Source: Planctomycetaceae bacterium
GTDB lineage: Bacteria > Planctomycetota > PLA2
NCBI GenBank assembly: GCA_011525755.1
Contig: WYBS01000020.1
Coordinates: 62,001-126,000 of the forward strand
Reading direction: 5' to 3'
Length of the DNA: 64,000 bases
The notes beneath the pieces are model-generated. The model saw nothing but the letters and a program-made list of their open reading frames with translations. It was not told the DNA's origin and made no database searches. How positions within the stretch are numbered: position 1 is the first letter of the stretch; each line of letters starts with the position of its first letter. The translations under genes and the position numbers were made by a program. Below are positions 57,601-64,000 of this stretch, one piece after another.

Positions 57601-57777
57601 GAGCGAAAGGCGCAACGGCGCAACCGCGCCGGACGGGAAGGACGATCCCGCCCCGGCCGCCGGCTGTTCCGGCGTGCCACCGGGAGGAAGGATCCGCGCG
57701 GCGCGCACCGCCGTCGCTGCTACCGGGACGTAACGGCGCGAGCGGTGTGGACGCTCTTCGTTCGAGGCGTCGTGCGG
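57601..57777. other. Intergenic stretch, nothing recognised
   Basis: About 180 bases after repeat copy B and before the -10 box of the Trx/TPR gene. I see no gene, only short GC-rich stems such as CCGGCTGTTCCGG. Confidence 0.4.
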
Positions 57778-57783
57778 TACGCT
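57778..57783 (+). promoter_or_regulatory. -10-like hexamer TACGCT
   Basis: TACGCT, 22 bases before GTG 57806, with GGAGG (57795-57799) as Shine-Dalgarno sequence six bases before that GTG. This decides the start over GTG 57785. No clear -35. Confidence 0.35.
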
Positions 57784-57805
57784 GGTGACCCTTCGGAGGA
57801 CCATC

Positions 57806-59974
57806 GTGAAGCACATCCGACCCCTCCTCCCCCTCCTGCTTCTCGTCTCCGTCGCCGCCGCGCAGGGCCGGCAGGCCACCCCCCCGAGCGACGGCAAGGG
57901 GCCGCTCGAGCCGCCCCGCGGCGCCGCGCGCGAGCAGATGTGGCCCGCCGCGGATGCCGAGGGATGGAAGAAGCCCGTCCTCATCACGTGGCAGCGCACG
58001 TGGGAGGACGCGGTCGCCGTCTCCAAGGAGACGGGGCGCCCGATCCTCGTCTGCATCAACATGGACGGCGAGATCGCGAGCGAGCACTACGCGGGCGTCC
58101 GCTACCGGGAGCCCGGGATCGCCGCGCTCTACGAGCCCTACGTCTGCGTCATCGCGTCGGTCTACCGCCACACGCCGCGCGACTACGACGACGAGGGGAA
58201 CCGGATCCCCTGCCCCCGCTTCGGCGGCGTCACCTGCGGCGAGCACATCGACATGGAGTCCGTCGTCTTCGAGAAGTTCTGCGACGGCCAGCGCGTGGCG
58301 CCCCGCCACATCATGGTCGAGCTCGACGGCAAGGAGACCTACGACGTCTACTACCGGAACGACACGGCCTCCGTGTTCCAGACGATCACCGAGGGCATCG
58401 CGAACCGCCCGGCGCCCCCGGCGCCGGTCGTCCGCGGCGACCGCCCGATCCTCGAGCGCGTGGAGAGCCGCGACGTGACGGACCGGAGCGCGGTCGAGGC
58501 GGCCTTCCGCACGGGCACGTCCGAGCAGAAGCAGGCGCTCCTCGACGCCGCGATCAAGCAGGGCCCCGACGCCCAGCTCGAGCTCCTCCGCCTCGCGCTC
58601 TTCGGCATGAACGTCGACCAGGGCCGCGAGGCCCGGAAGGCGCTTGCCGCCGCGACGAACCCCGCGGCGGTGCCGCTCGTCGCCGACGCGCTCCGCGTCC
58701 CGATGGACGCCGCCGAGCGCGACGCGCTCCTCGCGACCTTGAAGCGCCTCGGCGAGATGTCGCCCGTCGCGCGCTACCTCGCGGTCGTCCATGGCGGCCT
58801 CGCCGAGAAGTCCGCGACCGTCGACGCGAAGGGATGGGAGTCCGGCGGCGGGACGTACGAGGCTCCGTGGTACGCGACCCCCGGCCTCGCCGAGCGCATC
58901 GAGAGCAGGGCGGAGGCCGCCGCCGCGCGGCCCGAGGACCCGGTCGCGCTCCTCGAGGTCGCGGAGGGCACGCTCGCCCTCGCGATGCGCGCGCCCGAGA
59001 GCTACAACGACCCGCGCACCGCCAAGGTCCTCTCCCGCCACCTCTGCGGCGAGGCGCTCCGCTGCGCGAAGGAGGCGGAGGGCCGCGGCGCGAAGGGATG
59101 GCGCGTCGACACGACGATCGCGCTCGCGTCCTACTACGGAGGCGAGGTCGACGAGGCGTACAAGCGCGCCGCGATCGCGGTCAAGGCGATCCCCGCCGGC
59201 GACTCGAGCTGGGCGTCGATGGCCGTCGTCACGGTCTTCGCGGAATCGCGCTGGAAGGCGATCAAGGCCGCCATCAAGGAGCAGAAGAACTGGCCGCGCG
59301 AGTGGCTGAGCGACCTGCACGCCGCCTACACCGTCCTCCTCAACCACCCGCTCGGCACCGACGGCCAGGTCGCATGGCACTACGACTTCCTCGACTGGCT
59401 CGGCGCCGACCACCGCTCCGAGGCGCTGCTCCGGAAGGGGCTCGCCCGGTTCAAGACGTCCGCGGCGCTCCACGAGCGCTTCCGCGACAAGATGATGAAG
59501 CTGAAGGGGCCCCTTGGCCTCGAGGCGGCCTACACCGAGATGCTCAAGGAGCCGGACGAGGCGCTCGAGCCCTTCGCCGGCGCCGCCTCGGTCGCCGCCG
59601 CCGAGCACTATCGCCGGCAGGGCGACTTCGCGAGCGCGCTCGCCTCGTACCGGAACGCGCTTGCGCACTTCGAGAAGTCCGCGGCCCTGGACCCGAGGAA
59701 CGCCGAGGAGCCGACCGCGCTCGTGCTCGCGGGCCTCGCGCGCGTCGCCCTCCAGACGGGCGACCACGAGCACGCGACCGAGTGGATCGTCGCCTCCCTC
59801 GCGCGGAGCCCCGCCTCGGCGGGCACGCGCGACGGCATGGGCATCTCGCCCGGCGAGACCGCGACGATGCTCCTCGAGGCGCTCAAGGCGGGGAAGAGGG
59901 ACGATCTCGCGAACAAGCTAGAGGAGGCGTCGAAGAGGATCGACCCCGAGCTCCTGCGCCCGCCGGACGAGTAG
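57806..59974 (+). CDS. Exported thioredoxin-fold protein with C-terminal TPR-like repeats
   Basis: 722 residues. Signal peptide (KHIRPLLPLLLLVSVAAAQG). Residues about 50-190 read as a thioredoxin-like domain of the DUF255/thioredoxin-7 style: WEDAVAVSKETGRPILVCINMDGEIASEHYAGVRY with no CxxC at the active site, then VRY..EPGIAALYEPYVCVIASVYRH and a late CPRFGGVTCGEHI with two Cys. The C-terminal 450 residues are helical, with tetratricopeptide-like units (LASYYGGEVDEAYKRAAIAVKAIPAG, AEHYRRQGDFASALASYRNALAHFEK). A redox function is doubtful; a periplasmic scaffold is inferred. The moxR gene follows after 25 bases containing a G-run motif copy. Confidence 0.7.
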   Translation: MKHIRPLLPLLLLVSVAAAQGRQATPPSDGKGPLEPPRGAAREQMWPAADAEGWKKPVLITWQRTWEDAVAVSKETGRPILVCINMDGEIASEHYAGVRYREPGIAALYEPYVCVIASVYRHTPRDYDDEGNRIPCPRFGGVTCGEHIDMESVVFEKFCDGQRVAPRHIMVELDGKETYDVYYRNDTASVFQTITEGIANRPAPPAPVVRGDRPILERVESRDVTDRSAVEAAFRTGTSEQKQALLDAAIKQGPDAQLELLRLALFGMNVDQGREARKALAAATNPAAVPLVADALRVPMDAAERDALLATLKRLGEMSPVARYLAVVHGGLAEKSATVDAKGWESGGGTYEAPWYATPGLAERIESRAEAAAARPEDPVALLEVAEGTLALAMRAPESYNDPRTAKVLSRHLCGEALRCAKEAEGRGAKGWRVDTTIALASYYGGEVDEAYKRAAIAVKAIPAGDSSWASMAVVTVFAESRWKAIKAAIKEQKNWPREWLSDLHAAYTVLLNHPLGTDGQVAWHYDFLDWLGADHRSEALLRKGLARFKTSAALHERFRDKMMKLKGPLGLEAAYTEMLKEPDEALEPFAGAASVAAAEHYRRQGDFASALASYRNALAHFEKSAALDPRNAEEPTALVLAGLARVALQTGDHEHATEWIVASLARSPASAGTRDGMGISPGETATMLLEALKAGKRDDLANKLEEASKRIDPELLRPPDE

Positions 59975-59999
59975 CCCTTCGGCCCCCGGAGCCCCCCCG

Positions 60000-60986
60000 A
60001 TGCCCGATGTCGAAGCCGTCGCCGCCCGGATCGAGCGCGAGAGCGTCTTCCTGAGGAACGTCCTCGAGGAGGTCGAGCGCGTCATCGTCGGCCAGAAGGC
60101 GCTCCTCGACGGCCTCCTGATCGGGCTGCTCGCGGACGGCCACGTGCTGCTGGAGGGGCTTCCGGGCCTCGCCAAGTCGCTCGCCGTGCAGTCGCTCGCG
60201 ACCGCGCTCGGCGGCACCTTCCGGCGCATCCAGTTCACGCCGGACCTCCTGCCGAGCGATCTCCTCGGCACGCAGGTCTACGACGCGAGGAGCGGGACCT
60301 GGTCGGTCCGGCAGGGCCCCGTCTTCGCGAACTTCGTCCTCGCGGACGAGATCAACCGCGCGCCCGCGAAGGTGCAGTCGGCACTCCTCGAGGCGATGCA
60401 GGAGCGGCAGGTGACGCTCGCGGGCGAGACCCGCGCGCTGCCCGCGCCCTTCCTCGTGCTCGCCACGCAGAACCCGGTCGAGCTCGAGGGGACCTACCCG
60501 CTGCCGGAGGCGCAGATCGACCGGTTCATGCTGAAGGTCGTCGTCGGCTACCCGACGAAGGACGAGGAGAGGGCGATCGTCGAGCGCATGGCCTCGATGC
60601 ACACGCCGACGGTCAGGCGCGTCGCGTCGCCGGAGCAGGTCGTGCAGATCCGCGACCTCCTCGACGCCGTCTTCGTCGATCCTAAGATCACGAAGTACGT
60701 GATCGACGTCGTCTTCGCCACGCGCGAGCCCGCGGCGGCGGGGCTTCCCGCGCTGAAGCCGCAGGTCCTCTACGGCGCGTCGCCGCGCGCGTCGATCGCG
60801 CTCGTCCGGGCGGCGCGCGCCCGCGCGCTCCTCGATGGCCGCGGCTACGTGACGCCCCACGACGTGAAGTCCGTGGGCTTCGACGTGCTCCGGCACCGCG
60901 TGATCACGACCTACGAGGCCGAGGCCGAGGGGCTCACGTCCGTGGACGTGATCCGCGCCGTGTTCGACACGGTCCCGGTGCCGTGA
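60000..60986 (+). CDS. MoxR-family AAA+ ATPase
   Basis: 328 residues. Walker A GLPGLAKS (residues 53-60), Walker B VLADEINRAPAKVQSALLEAMQERQV, sensor LATQNPVELEGTYPLPEAQIDRF, all standard MoxR. These act as chaperones for cofactor insertion into or assembly of VWA-domain proteins. It heads an overlapping run moxR-DUF58-batD-like-batA-batB with GTGA/ATGA overlaps, the Bat aerotolerance arrangement. ATG 60000 overlaps a G-run motif (GGAGCCCCCCCGATG). Cytoplasmic, membrane-near. Confidence 0.93.
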   Translation: MPDVEAVAARIERESVFLRNVLEEVERVIVGQKALLDGLLIGLLADGHVLLEGLPGLAKSLAVQSLATALGGTFRRIQFTPDLLPSDLLGTQVYDARSGTWSVRQGPVFANFVLADEINRAPAKVQSALLEAMQERQVTLAGETRALPAPFLVLATQNPVELEGTYPLPEAQIDRFMLKVVVGYPTKDEERAIVERMASMHTPTVRRVASPEQVVQIRDLLDAVFVDPKITKYVIDVVFATREPAAAGLPALKPQVLYGASPRASIALVRAARARALLDGRGYVTPHDVKSVGFDVLRHRVITTYEAEAEGLTSVDVIRAVFDTVPVP

Positions 60987-61906
60987 AAGGGGGGGGCGCG
61001 GGGGACCACGAGAGGGAGCTCGAGGAGCTTCTCGCCGAGGTCCGCCGGATCGACGTGCAGAGCCGCCGCCTCGTCGCCGGCGCGATGGCGGGCGGCTACG
61101 TCTCCGTCTTCCGCGGCTCGGGCATCGAGTTCGAGGAGGTGCGCGAGTACGTCCCCGGCGACGACCCGCGGAGCGTGGACTGGAACGTGAGCGCCCGGAT
61201 GGGGCGGCCGTTCGTCAAGAAGTACCGGGACGAGCGCGAGCGCACCGTCGTCTTCCTCGTCGACCTCTCCGCGTCGATGACCGGCGGCTTCGGCATCTGG
61301 TCGGCGCGGCAGACCGCCGCGCGCGTCGTCGCCTGCCTCGCGCTCTCCGCGGCGAGGAACGGCGACAAGACCGCGCTCGTGACGTTCTCGGAGGATGTCG
61401 TGTCGCACGTCCGGCCGCGGAAGGGCCCGGCCCACGCGCTCCGGATCATCCGCGACTGCCTCGCGCTCCCGGGCACCGGCGGCACGTCGCCCGCGCGCGC
61501 GATCGAGTCGGTCTCCCGCGGGTTCCGCCGGGGCGCGATCGTCTTCCTCGTGTCCGACTTCCTGTGCCGCGGGTGGGAGCGGCCGCTCATGCTCTGCGCG
61601 CGGCACCACGACGTGGTCGCCGTCCGCATCCGGGTGCCCGAGCTCGCGCCGCCCGACGCGGGCCTCCTCCGCGTGCGCGATCCCGAGACGGGCGCCGTGC
61701 AGGTCGTCGACTTCGGCAGCGCGCGCGTCCGCGCCGAGTACGCGATGAACGTCGCCCTCTGGCAGTCCGGGACGGAGCAGGCGCTGCGGCGCGCGAAGGT
61801 CGACCTCATGGACGTCCCCGTGCCCCGCGCGCCCGACCGGAACGCGATCGCGGGGCCGATCCTGCGCTTCTTCACGATGCGCGAGCAGCGGGGGGCGAAG
61901 AGGTGA
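60983..61906 (+). CDS. DUF58 / VWA-like protein
   Basis: 307 residues. GTG start overlapping moxR. The DUF58 core: LVAGAMAGGYVSVFRGSGIEFEEVREYVPGDDPRSVDWNVSARMGRPFVKKYRDERERTV, then a VWA-like fold with VFLVDLSASMTGG (DxSxS metal-site pattern). The conserved RxYxPGDDxRxIDW box is clear. No membrane segment is seen. It pairs with MoxR in Bat-type operons and probably binds BatA/BatB. Four-base overlap with the next gene. Confidence 0.9.
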   Translation: MKGGGAGDHERELEELLAEVRRIDVQSRRLVAGAMAGGYVSVFRGSGIEFEEVREYVPGDDPRSVDWNVSARMGRPFVKKYRDERERTVVFLVDLSASMTGGFGIWSARQTAARVVACLALSAARNGDKTALVTFSEDVVSHVRPRKGPAHALRIIRDCLALPGTGGTSPARAIESVSRGFRRGAIVFLVSDFLCRGWERPLMLCARHHDVVAVRIRVPELAPPDAGLLRVRDPETGAVQVVDFGSARVRAEYAMNVALWQSGTEQALRRAKVDLMDVPVPRAPDRNAIAGPILRFFTMREQRGAKR

Positions 61907-62736
61907 GGCGGATCGCGCTGCTCGCGCTTCTCGCCGCGTGCGGCGGCGGCATGCCGATCCCGGAGACCGACCTCCTCCTGCGCATCGATCCCGGCGCGTT
62001 CGAGGTCGAGCCCGGCGAGCCCTTCCCGCTCACCGTGACGCGCGTGTGGAAGAAGGACCTCGTGCCCGCCGAGTGGAGCGGGAAGGAGCTCGCGCCCCTC
62101 GCGCTCCGGCTCCTCGGGGAGTCGCGCCGCGACGACGGGACGCGCGTCGAGGAGACCTTCCGCTACGCCGCGCACGCCTTCTCGCTCGGGGACGTCGTCG
62201 TCCGAGGCGTGAAGCTGGCGGCGCGGCCGAAGGACGGCGGCGCGGAGCGGAAGGTGGCCGCGACGGGCTTCCGGATCCGCGTGAAGCCCGTGCTCGACCC
62301 GGAGAGCCCCGGGCCTCCGGAGCTGCCGGGCGATCCTCCGCCTTCCCGCGCGTGGATGTGGTGGGGCTCCGGGGCCCTCGCGCTCCTCGCCGCCGCGGTC
62401 CTTCTCCTCGCGCTCCGCCGGAGGCCGCACGCGACGGCGCCCGCGCCCGCGGCCCCCGAAGCCCCCCCGGTTCCGCCGCACGAGCGGGCGCTCGAGCGGC
62501 TCCGCGGCGCGTCCCTCGAGGAGGCCGCGGACGTCATCCGCGCGTTCGTCGCCGAGACGAGGGGCATCCGCGCCCTCGAGATGACGACGGAGGAGGTGCT
62601 CCGCGCGATCCCGCGCCTCGCCCCGGTGCTGCGCCCGGCGGACCTCGTGAAGTTCGCGGCAAAGGAGCCGACGCCGCGCGAGCGCGACGAGGTCGTGGCC
62701 GCGGCGGAGGCGTTCCTCGAGGAGGCGGCGCGATGA
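61903..62736 (+). CDS. Lipoprotein with TM segment, BatD-like position
   Basis: 277 residues. GTG start overlapping the DUF58 gene. Lipobox LLAAC (RRIALLALLAACGGG), an extracellular beta-rich region with FEVEPGEPFPLTVTRVW, then one membrane helix (about 152-172, GSGALALLAAAVLLLAL) and a cytoplasmic tail with helical AFVAETRGIRALEMTTEEVLRAIPRL. The place between DUF58 and batA is that of BatD/DUF4381-type genes; sequence similarity is weak. Both lipid anchor and TM in one chain is unusual. It may join the complex to the envelope. Confidence 0.6.
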   Translation: MRRIALLALLAACGGGMPIPETDLLLRIDPGAFEVEPGEPFPLTVTRVWKKDLVPAEWSGKELAPLALRLLGESRRDDGTRVEETFRYAAHAFSLGDVVVRGVKLAARPKDGGAERKVAATGFRIRVKPVLDPESPGPPELPGDPPPSRAWMWWGSGALALLAAAVLLLALRRRPHATAPAPAAPEAPPVPPHERALERLRGASLEEAADVIRAFVAETRGIRALEMTTEEVLRAIPRLAPVLRPADLVKFAAKEPTPRERDEVVAAAEAFLEEAAR

Positions 62737-63674
62737 TCCTCCAGAGCCCGTGGCTCCTCTCGCTCGCGCTGCTCCTTCCGCTCGCGCTCCGGCGGCGCCG
62801 GCGTAACCTCGCGGCGGCGCCGTTCTCGCCGGCCCCGCTCCTCGCCGTCCCGCGGTCGTGGCGCGTGCGGCTGCTGCCGCTGCCGCGCGCGCTCGAGGTC
62901 CTCGCGCTCCTCCTCGCGATCGTCGCGCTCGCGCGCCCCGCGAGCCGCGAGATGCTCCCGCTGCGCGCGGAGGGGATCGACATCCTCCTCTGCCTCGACA
63001 CGTCGTCGTCGATGACCGCGCGCGACATGGACGGGCAGCGGACGCGCCTCGACGTCGCGAAGGCCTCGGCGGCGGAGTTCGTGCGCGGCCGGCCGGAGGA
63101 CCGGATCGGGCTCGTCTCGTTCGCCCGCTACCCGGACGTGCGCTGCCCGCTCACGCTCGACCACGACGCGCTGCTCGCGATCCTCGACGGCGTGACCACG
63201 GTCGCGAGCGACGGGCCCGAGGACGCGACCGGCCTCGGCACCGCGGTCGCGCGCGCCGCGCAGGTGCTCCAGGGCGACGACCGGCGCGAGCGCGTCGTGA
63301 TCCTCCTCACCGACGGCGACGAGAACGTGGCGATCGAGGGCGCGGCGGGCGAGATCGCGCCGTCGCACGCGGCCCAGCTCTGCGCGGCGCTCGGCGCGCG
63401 CGTCTACGCGGTGTCGGTGGGGGTCCGGGGGCCCCGCGTGGACACGGGGGCGCTGCAGCGGATGGCCTCGAGGACGGGCGGCGAGTTCCGCGAGGCGCGC
63501 GACGCGGGCGCGGTCGCGGCGGTCTACCGGCAGATCGACGCGCTCGAGAAGACGGGCGTCGAGCGCCCGCGCTACGTCATCGAGGACCGCTTCCTCCCGT
63601 TCCTGCTCCTCGGCATCCTCCTCCTCCTCTTCGCGCGCGCGCTCGACGCGACCGTGCTCGGGGTGTTCCCGTGA
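62733..63674 (+). CDS. batA: BatA-type membrane VWA protein
   Basis: 313 residues. First helix near the N-terminus (SLALLLPLAL) and a second (VLALLLAIVALARP), then a periplasmic or cytoplasmic VWA domain with the MIDAS motif D89-T-S91-S-S93 (LCLDTSSSMTARDMDG), IGLVSFARY, DATGLGTAVARA and LLTDGDENV, then a last helix (FLPFLLLGILLLLFARAL). Typical BatA. ATG overlaps the previous stop by four bases. Associated with oxidative/aero tolerance in Bacteroides; function in this phylum is unproven. Confidence 0.9.
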   Translation: MILQSPWLLSLALLLPLALRRRRRNLAAAPFSPAPLLAVPRSWRVRLLPLPRALEVLALLLAIVALARPASREMLPLRAEGIDILLCLDTSSSMTARDMDGQRTRLDVAKASAAEFVRGRPEDRIGLVSFARYPDVRCPLTLDHDALLAILDGVTTVASDGPEDATGLGTAVARAAQVLQGDDRRERVVILLTDGDENVAIEGAAGEIAPSHAAQLCAALGARVYAVSVGVRGPRVDTGALQRMASRTGGEFREARDAGAVAAVYRQIDALEKTGVERPRYVIEDRFLPFLLLGILLLLFARALDATVLGVFP

Positions 63675-64000
63675 GGACCGAGCTCCTGCCCCTCCTCCTC
63701 GTCGCGCCCGCGGCGTGGCTCCTCCTCGTCCGGGCGGACCGCGCCCGCGTCAGGAGGGTCGCGCCCGCGCTCGGCCCGCGCGTGCCGCTCGTCCCGCGGC
63801 GGTTCCTTCCGCTCGCGGCGGGGCTCCTCCTCGCGCTCGTCGCTGCCCTCGGGCCCGCGTGGGGCGCCGCGGAGAGCGAGGTCAGGGGCGCGGACCTCGT
63901 GATCTGCCTCGACGTGTCGCGGTCGATGCTCGCGCGCGACGTGGAGCCCGACCGGCTCTCCCGCGCGAAGGCGGACATCAAGGCGCTGGCGGTGGAGGCG
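63671..64000 (+). CDS. batB: BatB-type membrane VWA protein (5' part, cut by right edge)
   Basis: 110 codons visible, running off the edge. GTG start overlapping batA by four bases. Two hydrophobic helices (LLPLLLVAPAAWLLLV and FLPLAAGLLLALVAALGPA), then the VWA start with MIDAS D-V-S-R-S-M in LVICLDVSRSMLARDVEPDRLSRAK. The order after batA makes batB the likely name. C-terminus, and any TPR domain, is beyond the window. Confidence 0.85.
   Translation, partial: MRTELLPLLLVAPAAWLLLVRADRARVRRVAPALGPRVPLVPRRFLPLAAGLLLALVAALGPAWGAAESEVRGADLVICLDVSRSMLARDVEPDRLSRAKADIKALAVEA

Noticed and set aside
57039-57680. Minus-strand frame through repeat copy B with a peptide similar to copy A's
   Set aside because: The shared peptide comes from shared repeat DNA, with opposite strands on the map. 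It overlaps grpE and the FmdB gene antisense.
57341-59773. Long minus-strand frame of about 800 codons
   Set aside because: Antisense to the Trx/TPR gene, which has a signal peptide, Shine-Dalgarno sequence and recognisable domains; the antisense has none.

Overview
The window is a GC-rich (roughly 70% by eye) chromosomal segment of a free-living Gram-negative-type bacterium. I infer a member of the Planctomycetota or a close relative. The grounds are: a serine/threonine kinase of planctomycete style; several exported HEAT-repeat proteins; repeated 'carboxypeptidase regulatory-like' (CarboxypepD_reg) envelope proteins; a double formylglycine-generating-enzyme-like (FGE) protein; a groEL1-groES-groEL2-dnaJ-grpE cluster; an exported thioredoxin-fold/TPR protein; and a MoxR/DUF58/BatA/BatB cluster. 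The kdsA gene implies a KDO-containing lipopolysaccharide, and murQ-anmK-nagZ imply peptidoglycan and its recycling. No phage, transposase, plasmid or CRISPR array is visible, so this looks like core chromosome with lineage-specific envelope genes.

Layout. 1-1.9 kb: arginyl-tRNA synthetase (cut by the left edge) and a Nudix-HD fusion, both leftward. 1.9-8.3 kb: a SIS-domain isomerase, then a tightly coupled six-gene acyl-CoA operon (thiolase, 3-hydroxyacyl-CoA dehydrogenase, acyl-CoA dehydrogenase, MeaB, B12-binding mutase subunit, second acyl-CoA dehydrogenase). 8.4-11.8 kb: two convergent envelope genes. 12-13.3 kb: a hairpin-rich element, then MerR and a FliA/WhiG-type sigma factor. 13.5-18.2 kb: lysA-kdsA, a DNA glycosylase, a PPC/DUF296 protein and a degenerate phosphoglycerate mutase homologue. 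18.2-23.6 kb: valS and an FHA-TM-CAP protein. 23.6-28.4 kb: murQ-anmK-nagZ-symporter, a peptidoglycan recycling operon. 28.6-36.5 kb: exported HEAT/receiver-like protein, acpS operon, small Cys protein, FGE protein, tRNA-Thr(CGT), RNase HII-like protein. 36.5-42.1 kb: PilZ, a degenerate GGDEF membrane protein, a sugar-nucleotide epimerase and a kinase fused to a solute-binding domain. 42.1-51.5 kb: cutA, pcnB, a WecA/MraY-type transferase, lipoproteins, HEAT proteins and a YugP-like protease. 51.8-57.5 kb: chaperonin cluster. 57.8-64 kb: exported Trx/TPR protein and the Bat operon, cut by the right edge.

Within operons, genes mostly overlap by 4 bases (ATGA, GTGA, TTGA), so translation is probably coupled. 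At operon heads a TAnnnT hexamer repeatedly lies only 6-10 bases before the start codon with no Shine-Dalgarno sequence. This points to common leaderless or near-leaderless transcripts. Two non-coding themes run through the window: a G-run motif of the form GGGGGCTCCGGGGGCC at many gene boundaries and inside some genes, and a 146-217 bp inverted-repeat element present twice, each time fused to the stop codon of the upstream gene. The items I would follow up first are the kinase-solute-binding fusion, the stop-codon-associated repeat and the leaderless promoter pattern.
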